A DNA stretch of 64,000 bases from Myceligenerans salitolerans (GTDB taxonomy: Bacteria > Actinomycetota > Actinomycetes > Actinomycetales > Cellulomonadaceae): the NCBI RefSeq assembly GCF_017349295.1, contig NZ_JAFMPK010000047.1, positions 547,295 through 611,294 of the forward strand, written 5' to 3'. The notes under the pieces were generated by a model that saw only the letters and a program-made list of their open reading frames with translations, made no database searches and was not told where the DNA came from. The translations under genes were made by a program, and so were the position numbers. Each line of letters opens with the position of its first letter. Position 1 is the first letter of the stretch. Below are positions 34,578-44,315 of this stretch, in pieces.

Positions 34578-36376
34578 CTGACGGTGGCGACCGGCTGCGC
34601 CGTGGCTCCCTCACGGGGCTCGGGCACGGCGTCCACGCCGGCTTCCTTGCGCTGCTCGGGCGTGATCGGCGCGGGCGCGTCGGTCAGCGGGTCGTAGCCG
34701 CCGCCCGACTTCGGGAACGCGATGACGTCGCGGATCGACGGGACGCCCGCCAGCAGGCCGGCGATTCGGTCCCAGCCGAACGCGATGCCACCGTGCGGCG
34801 GGGCGCCGAACTTGAACGCCTCCAGCAGGAAGCCGAACTTCTCCTGGGCCTCCTCCGGGCCGATGCCCATGACGTCGAACACGCGCTCCTGCACGTCGCG
34901 ACGGTGGATACGGATCGACCCGCCACCGATCTCGTTGCCGTTGCACACGATGTCGTACGCGTAGGCGAGCGCGCCGCCCGGGTCCTGCTCGAACCGGTCG
35001 AGCCACTCCGGCTTGGGCGACGTGAACGCGTGGTGCACGGCGGTCCAGGCGGAGTGGCCGACGTCGATGTCGTCGTCCTCGCCGGCCGGCTTGAACAGCG
35101 GCGCGTCGACCACCCACACGAACGACCACGCGTTCTCGTCCAGCTCGCCCGTCTTCTTCGCGATCTCCAGGCGGGCCGCGCCCAGCAGCCCGCGGGAGGC
35201 GGCGGTCTTGCCCGCCGCGAAGAACACGGCGTCGCCCGGCTCGGCGCCGGTGACCTTCGCGAGGTGCTCGCGCTCCGTGTCCGACAGGTTCTTCGCGACG
35301 GGCCCCCCAAGCTCCCCCTCGTCGCTGAACGTCACGTACGCCAGGCCCTTGGCGCCGCGCTGCTTGGCCCACTCCTGCCAGGCGTCGAACTGTCGGCGCG
35401 GCTGGCCCGCTCCGCCCTTCATGACGACGGCGCCCACGTACTCGGCCTGGAAGACCCGGAACGGCGTGGCCCGGAAGTAGTCGGTGAGCTCCACGATCGG
35501 GTTGGCGAACCGCAGGTCCGGCTTGTCCGTGCCGTACAGGCGCATGGCCTCGGCGTAGGTGATGCGCTCGATCGGGCGCGGCACCTCGACGTCGACGAGC
35601 TTCCAGATCTCCGCGAGGAGCTCCTCGGTCAGCGCGATGACGTCGTCCTGGTCCACGAAGCTCATCTCGACGTCGAGCTGCGTGAACTCCGGCTGCCGGT
35701 CGGCACGGAAGTCCTCGTCGCGGTAGCAGCGCGCGATCTGGTAGTACCGCTCCAGCCCGCCGACCATGAGGAGCTGCTTGAACAGCTGCGGCGACTGCGG
35801 CAGCGCGTACCAGGAGCCGGGCGCCAGGCGCGCGGGGACGAGGAAGTCGCGCGCGCCCTCCGGCGTGGACCGCGTCAGGGTCGGGGTCTCGACCTCGGTG
35901 AAGTCGTGGGCCTCCAGCACACGGCGCGCGGCGCGGCTGAGCTCGGAGCGCAGCTTCAGGGCGTGCGCCTGCGCCGGGCGGCGCATGTCGAGGTAGCGGT
36001 GCCTGAGACGCGCCTCCTCGCCGATCTGCTCCGAGTCCGCGATCGCCGTCGAGACCTGGAAGGGCAGCGGCGCCGACTCGTTGAGGGTGACGACCTCGCT
36101 CGCGATCACCTCGATCTCACCGGTGGCGAGGTTCGGGTTCGTGTTGCCCTCCGGGCGCTGCGCGACCTCGCCGGTCACCTGCAGCACGTACTCGGAGCGG
36201 AGCGGGTGCGCCACCTCCTCGTCGCGGATGACGACCTGGGCGATGCCGGACGCGTCCCGCAGGTCGATGAAGGCCACTCCCCCGTGATCACGACGGCGAT
36301 CGACCCAGCCCGTGAGGGTGACGGTCGATGCGATGTGCTCGGCCCGCAGTGAGCCGGCCGTGTGAGTGCGGAGCAC
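34574..36376 (-). CDS. aspS: Aspartate--tRNA ligase
   Basis: A 600-residue class II synthetase of bacterial size. The OB-fold anticodon domain opens [41 protein letters not shown]; motif 2 is in [30 protein letters not shown]; the bacterial GAD insert is present; motif 3 is [18 protein letters not shown] 36376 is chosen because AAGGA lies 8 bases upstream and the protein then begins like known AspRS; the open frame reaches 36466. Actinobacterial AspRS is often non-discriminating, charging tRNA-Asn as well, which cannot be decided here. Confidence 0.97.
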   Translation of the reverse strand: MLRTHTAGSLRAEHIASTVTLTGWVDRRRDHGGVAFIDLRDASGIAQVVIRDEEVAHPLRSEYVLQVTGEVAQRPEGNTNPNLATGEIEVIASEVVTLNESAPLPFQVSTAIADSEQIGEEARLRHRYLDMRRPAQAHALKLRSELSRAARRVLEAHDFTEVETPTLTRSTPEGARDFLVPARLAPGSWYALPQSPQLFKQLLMVGGLERYYQIARCYRDEDFRADRQPEFTQLDVEMSFVDQDDVIALTEELLAEIWKLVDVEVPRPIERITYAEAMRLYGTDKPDLRFANPIVELTDYFRATPFRVFQAEYVGAVVMKGGAGQPRRQFDAWQEWAKQRGAKGLAYVTFSDEGELGGPVAKNLSDTEREHLAKVTGAEPGDAVFFAAGKTAASRGLLGAARLEIAKKTGELDENAWSFVWVVDAPLFKPAGEDDDIDVGHSAWTAVHHAFTSPKPEWLDRFEQDPGGALAYAYDIVCNGNEIGGGSIRIHRRDVQERVFDVMGIGPEEAQEKFGFLLEAFKFGAPPHGGIAFGWDRIAGLLAGVPSIRDVIAFPKSGGGYDPLTDAPAPITPEQRKEAGVDAVPEPREGATAQPVATVR

Positions 36377-36624
36377 GGAGGAAGTCCTTTCGTCCAGGAG
36401 ATGTATGGCGTCGACGCCCCGGTACTGCACGGCGTCCGACGGCGGCCCGGGCGTACTCGCGCCCACGCGAAGGCGAGTCTAGTCGCTGCGGACGACACGG
36501 AGCCTCTCGTTTTGCCCGGGCGCACCGGTGTCCCGGCGGTGACCGGCCGACACCCGGCGCCGGCGGGTCCCGCGACGGGCCGAGCGACGTTCGGTCGGAC
36601 ACACCCGCGACGTACGCTGCACCC

Positions 36625-37095
36625 ATGCCTCGCACCATCGCCACGAACACCAGGGTCAGCCGTGAGGAGCTCCTCGAGGTGCTCCGCGCCCGGCACAACG
36701 GCGTCCTCGTCACCACTCGCGCCGACGGCCGGCCCCAGCTGTCGCCCGTCACGTTCGGAGTGGACGGTGAGGGACGCGTCGTCGTCTCCACCTACCCCGA
36801 CCGGGCCAAGGTGGCGAACCTGCGGCGACGGCCCGAGGCATCCTTCCTCGCCCTCGGCGACGACTTCGGCGACGCCTGGGTACAGGTGGACGGCACCGCC
36901 GAGGTGCTGGACGTCCCCGAGTCCGTGGAGCCGCTCGTCGAGTACTTCCGCGTCGCGGCCGGCAAGGAGCACCCGGACTGGGACGAGTACCGCGACGCCA
37001 TGGTGAAGCAGGGCAAGTCCCTCGTCCGCCTCACCATCGACCGCTGGGGCCCGGTCGCCACCGGGGGCTTCCCGGCCCGCCTCGCGGACGTCTGA
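36625..37095 (+). CDS. PPOX-class F420-dependent oxidoreductase family protein
   Basis: A 156-residue split beta-barrel protein of the pyridoxamine-phosphate-oxidase-like superfamily. HNGVLVTTRADGRPQLSPVTFGVDGEGRVVVSTYPDRAKVANLRRRPEASFLALGDDFGDAWVQVDGTAEVLD is the typical flavin/F420-binding core, and GPVATGGFPARL the usual end. Members reduce quinones, biliverdin or mycotoxins with F420. TACGCT (36613-36618) precedes ATG 36625 by 6 bases, so transcription is probably leaderless. Substrate unknown. Confidence 0.85.
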   Translation: MPRTIATNTRVSREELLEVLRARHNGVLVTTRADGRPQLSPVTFGVDGEGRVVVSTYPDRAKVANLRRRPEASFLALGDDFGDAWVQVDGTAEVLDVPESVEPLVEYFRVAAGKEHPDWDEYRDAMVKQGKSLVRLTIDRWGPVATGGFPARLADV

Positions 37096-37280
37096 CACGG
37101 CAGCCGGCTGTCGCGACAGGAGGCCGGGAGGCGCGGGTGGACCGCAGCGACCTCGGCGGCGCGCCCTCGCCACGCGCTGAGGACCCGCGGCACGGCGTTA
37201 GGCTGCACGAACACCGCCATCGGCGCCCGAGCACCACGAGACAGCGACCATTCGCACCGGCCGAGCCGTAGGAGACCGCA

Positions 37281-38294
37281 TTGGATCTGTACGCCGACGT
37301 CGCCGCCCAGTACACCGAGTTCGCCGAGTACGCCGCCGCCTCCGCGTCCCCCTGCTTCGAGCAGTGGGCGTACGCCGTGGCCGCGGACGAGGAGGTCCTC
37401 GCCTGGATCTCGGCCCTGCCCGGAATCAAGAAGCAGCCCAACCTGGTGTTCGCGGCCGCCCGCTTCCACGGCGTCACGGCGCCGGGCCCGTACGAGGCGC
37501 TGCGCTCGGCGCTGCTCGACGACGACGGCACGATCCGCGCCACGATCCTGGAGCGCTCGACCCAGACCAACGAGGCCGGCAGGCTCGCGACCCTCACCCC
37601 CGTCTTCGCCCGGCTGGCGATCGAGGCCGGGCGCCGGCCGCTCGCGCTCGTCGAGGCGGGAGCGAGTGCGGGACTGTGCCTCTACCCGGACCGCTGGGGG
37701 TACGACTGGACGGCCCCCGGCACGCGGACGGCACGGACCACCCGCGCCGCGGTCCTCGGCCCGGAACCCCGGCTCGCGTGCCCGGTCACCGGGGACCTCG
37801 CACTCCCGACCGCCCTGCCGGAGATCACCTGGCGCGGCGGGCTCGACCTGAACCCGCTGGACGTACGCGACAAGGACCAGATGGCCTGGCTGGAGATCCT
37901 CGTCTGGCCCGAGCACGACGACCGCCGCGACCGCCTGCGTCACGCGATCGAGATCGCCCGGGCCGAACCACCGCACCTGGAGCAGGGTGACATCCTCGCG
38001 GACCTGCCCCTCATGGTCGCCGACGCGTCCCGGCACGGCGAGGTCGTGGTGTTCCACAGCGCCGTCGTCGCGTATCTGCCGGCAGAGGACCGCGCGCGCT
38101 TCGACACGATGATGCGCCGCCTGGTCGCCGACGGCGCCTGCCGCTGGGTGAGCAACGAGGGCCTGAACGTCGTCCCCAGCGTGCTCGACGGCGCGCCCGA
38201 GCCGCCGGACACCAAGACCCTTGCCCTCGCGGTGGACGGGCGCGCCGTCGCCTGGTCGCATCCCCACGGCCGCTCGATGCGCTGGTTCGGCTGA
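37281..38294 (+). CDS. DUF2332 family protein
   Basis: A 337-residue protein matching DUF2332: FAEYAAASASPCFEQWAYAVAADEEVLAWISALP at the start, RRPLALVEAGASAGLCLYPDRWGYDW in the middle and VVVFHSAVVAYLPAEDRARF near the end. The GASAGLCL and FHSAVVAY stretches resemble a SAM-methyltransferase-like fold, but activity has not been shown. The TTG start at 37281 follows AGGAGA by 5 bases. The gene is convergent with the GH3 gene and starts the 18-kb carbohydrate region. Confidence 0.85.
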   Translation: MDLYADVAAQYTEFAEYAAASASPCFEQWAYAVAADEEVLAWISALPGIKKQPNLVFAAARFHGVTAPGPYEALRSALLDDDGTIRATILERSTQTNEAGRLATLTPVFARLAIEAGRRPLALVEAGASAGLCLYPDRWGYDWTAPGTRTARTTRAAVLGPEPRLACPVTGDLALPTALPEITWRGGLDLNPLDVRDKDQMAWLEILVWPEHDDRRDRLRHAIEIARAEPPHLEQGDILADLPLMVADASRHGEVVVFHSAVVAYLPAEDRARFDTMMRRLVADGACRWVSNEGLNVVPSVLDGAPEPPDTKTLALAVDGRAVAWSHPHGRSMRWFG

Positions 38295-38407
38295 ACCCGG
38301 CGGGCGCCGCCTGGTACGAGCCGTTCATGCCGGCCGAGCACGTGGGCGGGAGCGACCCACCGCCGAGGACGGTCCCGGATCGCCCCCGGCGGCTCGGGGC
38401 AGCACGA

Positions 38408-40708
38408 TCAGCCCACGACCGTGAACCTCGCCGAGAGCTGGTCCTCGCGCCTGGACGAGCGGCCGACGCGCAGCTCGAAGTCGCCCGGCTCGACGACGCG
38501 CGCTCCCGCCGCGTCGACGATCGTGCAGTCCGCCGCCGCCAACTCCAGGTCCACGACGGTCTCCTCGCCCGGAGCCACCGTCACCTGACGGAACGCCTTG
38601 AGCTCCTGGTCCGCCCAGCTCGCCGACGTGACGAGGTCGCTGACGTACACCTGGACGGTCTCGAGCGCCGGTCGCGGGCCGGTGTTCCGGACCGTCACCG
38701 TCGCCCGCACCACGCCGTCCGCCCTCACCCGGGGCTCGGCCACGCGCAGACCGTCGTACTCGGTCGTGGTGTAGCCGAGCCCCTCGCCGAACGCGTACGC
38801 GGGCCGCTGCGTGAGGTCCGCGTACCGGTCGCCGTGCTGGCCCCGTACCTGGTTGTAGTACGTGGGCTGCTGCCCGACGTGCCGGGCGAACGAGATGGGC
38901 AGCCGCCCGGACGGCTCGATCTCGCCGAGCAGCAGCTCCGCGAGCGCCTGCCCGCCCCGCATGCCGGGATTCGCCGCCCAGACCAGCGCGGCGGCCTCGT
39001 CGACCACGGGCGGCAGCACCTGCGGCTTGGACGCCAGGAGCACCACGATCAGCGGCGTGCCGGTCGCGGCGACCGCTTCGAGCAGGGCACGCTGACCCCC
39101 CAGCAGTTCGAGGGTGGCGGTGGACCGGCCCTCGCCGATGAGTTCGATGTGATCGCCCACGACGGCGACCACGTAGTCCGCGTCGCGCGCGGCGGCGACC
39201 GCCTCGGCGAGCTGCGCCTCGTCCACGGGCGCGGGCGTGACGACCGGCGGGCGCGGCTGACCGTCGGGGAACGTGTCGCCCTCGGGGTCGGGGGCGAGTT
39301 CGAGGATCTCCGCGCCCCGTGCGTACGTGACCTCCCAGTCGTCGGGCGTCTCCGACCGGAGCCCGTCCAGCACCGTGCTGATGAGGTGGCGCGGGTGCCC
39401 GTCGGGGATCCAGCCGGCCTGCCCGGAGTTGCCGGCCCAGTCGCCGAGCTGGCCCTGGGCGTCGTCCGCGAGGGGGCCGACGACGGCGATGCGGCGCGCG
39501 GGAGCGTTCCCACCGGCCGTCTCCCGGGTGGGAGTGTCCGCCGTCGTCGTGCCCGTCGGCAGCGGCAGGGTGCCGTCGTTGCGCAGCAGCACGAGTGACC
39601 GGCGGGCGACCTCCAGGTTCAGGGCGGTGTGCTCGGCGGCTCCCACGACGGCCTCGATGCGCTCGGGCGCGGGCCGGCGCCGGTCCTCGAACAGGCCCAG
39701 CTCGAACTTCAGGGTGAGGATGCGCCGGACGGCCTCGTCGAGGTCCGCCGGCATCAGGTGGCCCTCCTCGATGGCGGCGAGCGCGCCCTCGAAGAACCCG
39801 GGCGTGGTCATCACCATGTCGTTCCCGGCGCGGACGGCGGCCGTGGCCGCGGCGGTGAGGTCGGGCTGCACCTTCTGCTCCCAGACCATGCGGCCCACGT
39901 TGTCCCAGTCGGTGACGAGGGTGCCGGTGTAGCCCCACTCGCCGCGCAGGACGTCGGACAGCAACCAGTCGTTGACCGTGATGGGCACGCCGTCGATGGT
40001 CTGGTACCCGAGCATGAAGGTGCGGCAGCCCTCACGGGCGACGCGCTCGAACGGCGGCAGGTGCCAGGCGCGCAGCTTCCGCCGCGAGAGGTCGGCCTCC
40101 GACGCGTCCCGGCCGCCCTGCGTCTCGGAGTATCCGGCGAAGTGCTTGGCCGCGGCGAGGATCGCCGTCGGATCGGTCAGGCCGTCGCCCTGGTAGCCCC
40201 GTACCGCCGCCGAGGCCAGCTCGCCGATCAGGTGCGGGTCCTCGCCGAACGTCTCGTTCACGCGTCCCCAGCGCAGGTCACGGGCGATGCACAGCACCGG
40301 CGAGAAGGTCCAGTGGATGCCGGTGGCGCTCACCTCCACGGCGGTGACCCGTGCCACCCGCTCGACGAGCCCGGGGTCCCAGGTGGCGGCCATGCCGAGC
40401 TGGGTGGGGAAGATCGTGGCCCCCTCGAAGAAGGAGTGGCCGTGGATGCAGTCCTCGGCGACCAGGAGCGGGATCCGCAGCCGCGTACGGTCGGTCAGCT
40501 CGTGCGCCGCACGGACCCGTTCGGGCGAGGCGTGCAGGATGGAGCCGGCCTGCCGCCGCAGCACATGGTCGGCGAGGTCGTCCCGCGCGTCGAGCTGCAG
40601 CATCTGCCCGACCTTCTCCTCGGGCGTCATGCGGGCGATCAGGTCCTCGACCCGCTCGGCGACGGTCAGGGCGGTGTCGAGATAGGGCAGGTCGATGACG
40701 CTGGTCAC
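38408..40708 (-). CDS. GH3 beta-glucosidase (beta-xylosidase-like)
   Basis: A 766-residue cytosolic glycosidase without signal peptide. The N-terminal barrel includes RIPLLVAEDCIHGHSF and the nucleophile strand LVTDWDNVGRM near residue 266; the second domain has KRIAVVGPLADDAQ-like RIAVVGPLADDAQ and AEILLGEIEPSGRLPISF-like LLLGEIEPSGRLPISF; a C-terminal fibronectin-III-like domain ends RVGRSSRREDQLSARF. GTG 40708 overlaps the upstream permease stop by 4 bases and has GAGGAG. As last gene of the importer operon it should split imported beta-linked oligosaccharides into monosaccharides. Confidence 0.92.
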   Translation of the reverse strand: MTSVIDLPYLDTALTVAERVEDLIARMTPEEKVGQMLQLDARDDLADHVLRRQAGSILHASPERVRAAHELTDRTRLRIPLLVAEDCIHGHSFFEGATIFPTQLGMAATWDPGLVERVARVTAVEVSATGIHWTFSPVLCIARDLRWGRVNETFGEDPHLIGELASAAVRGYQGDGLTDPTAILAAAKHFAGYSETQGGRDASEADLSRRKLRAWHLPPFERVAREGCRTFMLGYQTIDGVPITVNDWLLSDVLRGEWGYTGTLVTDWDNVGRMVWEQKVQPDLTAAATAAVRAGNDMVMTTPGFFEGALAAIEEGHLMPADLDEAVRRILTLKFELGLFEDRRRPAPERIEAVVGAAEHTALNLEVARRSLVLLRNDGTLPLPTGTTTADTPTRETAGGNAPARRIAVVGPLADDAQGQLGDWAGNSGQAGWIPDGHPRHLISTVLDGLRSETPDDWEVTYARGAEILELAPDPEGDTFPDGQPRPPVVTPAPVDEAQLAEAVAAARDADYVVAVVGDHIELIGEGRSTATLELLGGQRALLEAVAATGTPLIVVLLASKPQVLPPVVDEAAALVWAANPGMRGGQALAELLLGEIEPSGRLPISFARHVGQQPTYYNQVRGQHGDRYADLTQRPAYAFGEGLGYTTTEYDGLRVAEPRVRADGVVRATVTVRNTGPRPALETVQVYVSDLVTSASWADQELKAFRQVTVAPGEETVVDLELAAADCTIVDAAGARVVEPGDFELRVGRSSRREDQLSARFTVVG

Positions 40709-41583
40709 GCAGGACTCCTCTTCGTTCGCTTCTTCTGCAGCCGCTTCCTGGAGCGGGCACGTTCGCCGGCCGAGCGCAGGCGAGGGTTGACGTACTCGTC
40801 GATGCCGAAGCTGATCAGGCTGAGCGCGGCTCCGAGCAGCGCGATCGCGAGGCCCGCGGGGACGTACCACCACCAGAAGTCGGGGAACGCGCCGTTCTGC
40901 TGGGCCCAGTAGAGGATCGTGCCCCAGTTCAGGTTGGTGATCGGGATGACGCCGATGAACGCGAGCGTGGTCAGGCCCAGCACCGCGGCGGTGACCGTAC
41001 CGACGAAGCTGGAGGCGATCACCGCGGTCAGGTTGGGCAGCATCTCCACGGTGATGATCCGCCACAGCGGCTCACCGTTGGCGCGGGCCGCCTGCACGAA
41101 GTCCCTGCTCCGCAGGGACATCGTCTGCGCGCGGAGCACGCGCGCGCCCCACGCCCAGCCGGTGATCGCCAGAACGGCGGCCACGAGGAACAGGCTCGGG
41201 TCGTCGTACTGCGAGGCGACGATGATCATCAGCGGCAGCGCGGGCAGCACGAGGAACACGTTGGACAGGGCCGACAGGGACTCGCCGCGCCAGCCGCCGA
41301 GGAACCCGGCGCTCACGCCGACGACCACCGCGACCACGGTGGCGAGCACGCCGGCGGTCAGGCCGACGAGCAGCACGCCGCGGGTGCCGTAGGCGATCTG
41401 GCTGAAGATGTCCTCGCCCAGGTGGGTGGTCCCGAGCCAGTGGGTGGCCGACGGCGGCTGTTTGAGCGCCGTGTAGTCCTTCTCCAGGGGGCCGTACGGT
41501 GCGACGACGTCGGCCAGCGCGGCCAGCAGCGCGAACAGGCCCAGGACGACGAGGCCCGTGACGGACTTGCGGTTGGTCAGCAT
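40705..41583 (-). CDS. Opp/Dpp-type ABC permease (DppC-like)
   Basis: A 292-residue inner-membrane permease with an N-terminal membrane anchor (TGLVVLGLFALLAALADVVAPYG) and the binding-protein-dependent permease core; the EAA loop appears in DFVQAARANGEPLWRIITVEMLPN. WLGTTHLGEDIFSQIAYGTRGVLLVG is the usual DppC/OppC segment. The basic C-terminal tail (RARSRKRLQKKRTKR) is unusual. It pairs with the preceding permease. In cellulolytic bacteria importers of this family carry cello- or xylo-oligosaccharides rather than peptides, which the linked GH3 gene favours. Confidence 0.93.
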   Translation of the reverse strand: MLTNRKSVTGLVVLGLFALLAALADVVAPYGPLEKDYTALKQPPSATHWLGTTHLGEDIFSQIAYGTRGVLLVGLTAGVLATVVAVVVGVSAGFLGGWRGESLSALSNVFLVLPALPLMIIVASQYDDPSLFLVAAVLAITGWAWGARVLRAQTMSLRSRDFVQAARANGEPLWRIITVEMLPNLTAVIASSFVGTVTAAVLGLTTLAFIGVIPITNLNWGTILYWAQQNGAFPDFWWWYVPAGLAIALLGAALSLISFGIDEYVNPRLRSAGERARSRKRLQKKRTKRSPA

Positions 41584-41584
41584 G

Positions 41585-42568
41585 TCAGGACTCCCCCTGC
41601 CGGGTGCGCGGGTCGAGCGCGGCGTAGGCGACGTCGGCGCACAGGTTGGCGACGAGCACCGTCAACGTGATGACCAGGAACAGCCCTTGCATCAGCGGGT
41701 AGTCCTTGGCCGTGGTGGCGTCGAGCAGCAGCTTGCCCACGCCGGGATAGGAGAACACGAGCTCCATGACGAGCGTGCCGCCCACGATGAAGCCGAGGGC
41801 GAGGGCGAAGCTCGACAGCTGCGGCAGCACCGCGTTCCGGGCCGCGTAGGCGAACACGACGCGGCGCCGGCTCAGCCCCTTGGCCTGGGCCACCGTCACG
41901 TAGTCCTCGTCGAGGACGGTGATCATCATGTTCCGCATGCCCAGCACCCAGCCGCCGAGCGAGGCGAGCACGACGGTGAGGGCCGGGAGGGTGCCGTGCG
42001 CGATCACCTCGCCGATGAACTGCGCGCTCAGCTCGGGGCTGGTGCCCTTCCCGTAGGCGTGCGACGCCGGGAACCACCCGAGACCGGTGGCGAACACCGC
42101 GATGGCGATGAGGCCCATCCAGAAGTACGGGACGGCGGAGAAGAACGTGGCGACGGGCACGATGACGTCGCCACGGCCCCCGCGGAACCAGCCGACCAGC
42201 GTGCCCAGCGTGGTACCGAGCAGAAAGCTGAGCACGGTCGCGATACCGACGAGCCCGACCGTCCAGGGCAGGGCGGCGCCGATGACCTCGGTGACCGGGG
42301 CGAGGCCGTGGGAGAACGAGCGGCCCAGGTCGCCGCTGAACAGCAGGGCCCAGTAGTCCACGTACTGCTCGGCGAGCGACTTGCCGGTGTCGAGGCCGAA
42401 CAGGGTGCGCAGTGCGTCGGCCGCCTCGGGGCTGATGCGCCCCTGGTTCTTCTGCAGGTAGGCGCTCACGGGGTCGCCCTTGAGCATCCGGGGCAGGAAG
42501 AAGTTGATGGTGATCGCGGCCCAGGCGGTGAACAGGTAGAACGCCGCGCGGCGCAGGAGGAGTCTCAT
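41585..42568 (-). CDS. Opp/Dpp-type ABC permease (DppB-like)
   Basis: A 327-residue permease with six expected membrane segments, opening with RRAAFYLFTAWAAITINFFLPRMLKGDP, as in DppB/OppB. The EAA loop is DYVTVAQAKGLSRRRVVFAYAARNAVLPQ. It ends one base before the DppC-like start and overlaps the ATPase stop by 4 bases. Forms the channel with the DppC-like partner for the sugar oligomers delivered by the lipoprotein encoded first in the operon. Confidence 0.93.
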   Translation of the reverse strand: MRLLLRRAAFYLFTAWAAITINFFLPRMLKGDPVSAYLQKNQGRISPEAADALRTLFGLDTGKSLAEQYVDYWALLFSGDLGRSFSHGLAPVTEVIGAALPWTVGLVGIATVLSFLLGTTLGTLVGWFRGGRGDVIVPVATFFSAVPYFWMGLIAIAVFATGLGWFPASHAYGKGTSPELSAQFIGEVIAHGTLPALTVVLASLGGWVLGMRNMMITVLDEDYVTVAQAKGLSRRRVVFAYAARNAVLPQLSSFALALGFIVGGTLVMELVFSYPGVGKLLLDATTAKDYPLMQGLFLVITLTVLVANLCADVAYAALDPRTRQGES

Positions 42569-43377
42569 GAGCGGCTCCCGGTGGTCTCGGGTTCGCGGCC
42601 GCCGCCGAAGTGCCGCTCCGGGTCCGGCGAGGCGTCCCGGAGTGCGCGCGTGTACTCGTGCTGCGGGGTGAGGATGACGTCGTCGGCCGGGCCGCGTTCC
42701 ACCACCCGTCCGTGGTGCAGCACGACGATCTCGTCGCTGAAGTGGCGGGCGGTGGCCAGGTCGTGGGTGATGTACAGGACGCCGAGCCCGTCGGCCTCCT
42801 GGAGCTCGGCCAGCAGGTTGAGCACACCGAGGCGGATCGACACGTCGAGCATCGAGACGGGCTCGTCGGCCACCAGCAGCGCGGGCCGGGAGGCGAGCGC
42901 CCGCGCGATGGCGATGCGCTGGCGCTGCCCGCCGGACAGCTCGTGCGGCCGGCGGGAGGCGAGTTCGGGATCCAGCCGGACGCGGTCCAGGAGTCGTGCG
43001 ACCTCGGCGTCGACCTGGTCGCGGGGCACCACGCGGTCGAGCAGCAGGGGCCTGGCGATGTGGTGGTGCACCGTGTGGTACGGGTTCAGGGAGGCGAACG
43101 GGTCCTGGAAGACCATCCGCACCTGCTGGCGGTAGGAGCGCAGCGCCTTGCCGCGGCGCGGGATCGGGACGCCGTCCAGCAGCACCTGGCCCGAGGTCTC
43201 CCGTTCCAGCTGCGTGATGATCCTCGCGATGGTGGACTTTCCGCTGCCGCTCTGGCCGACGAGGGCGACGGTCCGGCCGGACGTGATCGACAGGTCGACG
43301 TCGTCGAGGGCGAGCATGTGGCCGGCTCCGCGCACGCGGTAGCGCTTGGTGAGTCCGGCCAGTTCGAGGGTGGTCAT
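42565..43377 (-). CDS. ABC transporter ATP-binding protein (DppF-like)
   Basis: A 270-residue ATPase: GQSGSGKST (Walker A), LSGGQRQRIAIARAL (signature), LLVADEPVSMLD (Walker B) and the switch His in YITHDLA. The final PQHEYTRALRDASPDPE is the oligopeptide/nickel-type C-terminal extension. Overlaps neighbours on both sides by 4 bases. With the DppD-like ATPase it makes a heterodimer that powers the importer. Confidence 0.93.
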   Translation of the reverse strand: MTTLELAGLTKRYRVRGAGHMLALDDVDLSITSGRTVALVGQSGSGKSTIARIITQLERETSGQVLLDGVPIPRRGKALRSYRQQVRMVFQDPFASLNPYHTVHHHIARPLLLDRVVPRDQVDAEVARLLDRVRLDPELASRRPHELSGGQRQRIAIARALASRPALLVADEPVSMLDVSIRLGVLNLLAELQEADGLGVLYITHDLATARHFSDEIVVLHHGRVVERGPADDVILTPQHEYTRALRDASPDPERHFGGGREPETTGSRS

Positions 43378-44219
43378 ACCGTCACCCCTCCCTTCCGGAC
43401 GAAGTCGCCGCGCTCACCCGTCAGGCTCGGGAACGAGCCCAGCAGACGCTTCGTGTACTCGTGCTGCGGGTGGCGGTAGAGGTCCGCCGCCGGGGCGGTC
43501 TCGACCACCCGGCCCGCGCGCATGACCGCGATGCGGTCGCTGATCTCGAGCAGGAGCGGCAGGTCGTGCGTGATGAACACGACGGAGAACCCGAGCTCCT
43601 CGCGCAGGCGCGAGATCTCCTGCAGGATCTCCCGCTGTACCAGCACGTCGAGCGCCGTCGTGGGCTCGTCCATGATGAGCAGGCGCGGACGCAGCGCGAG
43701 CGCCATCGCGATCATGACGCGCTGCCGCATGCCGCCGGAGAGCTCGTGGGGGTAGGACCGCAGCCGGTTCGCGCCGACCCCGACCATCTCGAGCAGCGCG
43801 CCGCACGTCTCGGTCCGTTCCGCGCGGCGCATGGCGGGCCGGTGCCTCGTGAACACGTCCGCGAGCTGGTCTCCCACGGAGAGCACGGGGTTGAGCGAGT
43901 TCATCGCGCCCTGGAACACCATGGCGATCTGGTCCCAGCGCAGCCGGTCCATCTCGGCCGCGGGGAGCACGGTGAGGTCGACGTCGGAGCCGCCGACGTC
44001 GTGCAGGACGACCTCGCCCCCGGTGATCTCGGCCGGGGGCCGCAGCAGCCGCTGCACGGCGTACGCGAGGGTGGACTTGCCGCAGCCCGACTCGCCCGCG
44101 AGACCGAGCACCTCGCCCTGGCCGACGGTCAGGGAGACGTCGCGCACGGCCTCGACCGGCGGGTCGACGTCGTAGGTCACGCTGAGCCCGGACACGCTCA
44201 GCACGGGATCACGGTTCAC
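43374..44219 (-). CDS. ABC transporter ATP-binding protein (DppD-like)
   Basis: A 281-residue ATPase with GESGCGKST, LSGGMRQRVMIAMAL, LLIMDEPTTALD and VFITHDLPL, the sequence style of DppD/OppD, including the closing HEYTKRLLGSFPSLTGERGDF that in relatives leads to an oligopeptide-transporter C-terminal domain, here short. It starts 97 bases after the binding-protein gene, across a strong hairpin, and overlaps the next gene by 4 bases. Confidence 0.93.
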   Translation of the reverse strand: MNRDPVLSVSGLSVTYDVDPPVEAVRDVSLTVGQGEVLGLAGESGCGKSTLAYAVQRLLRPPAEITGGEVVLHDVGGSDVDLTVLPAAEMDRLRWDQIAMVFQGAMNSLNPVLSVGDQLADVFTRHRPAMRRAERTETCGALLEMVGVGANRLRSYPHELSGGMRQRVMIAMALALRPRLLIMDEPTTALDVLVQREILQEISRLREELGFSVVFITHDLPLLLEISDRIAVMRAGRVVETAPAADLYRHPQHEYTKRLLGSFPSLTGERGDFVRKGGVTV

Positions 44220-44251
44220 GCACTTTCTCCTGTCTGCGTCCGCGACGCCCT

Positions 44252-44295
44252 GGCGTCGTGGGCGGTACCGCTGTCTCGGCAGCGCCCACGACGCC
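44252..44295 (-). terminator. Intra-operon hairpin after the binding-protein gene
   Basis: GGCGTCGTGGGCG (44252-44264) pairs perfectly with CGCCCACGACGCC (44283-44295). It lies between the binding-protein stop and the first ATPase gene and probably causes partial termination or protects the 3' end of the upstream mRNA, giving more binding protein than membrane parts. Confidence 0.65.
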
Positions 44296-44315
44296 GGGCG
44301 GGATCGGGATGAGGG

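Noticed and set aside
34793-36352. 519-codon open frame antisense to aspS
   Set aside because: Low-complexity LRR/RHHL-type translation; aspS motifs run along the whole minus strand here.
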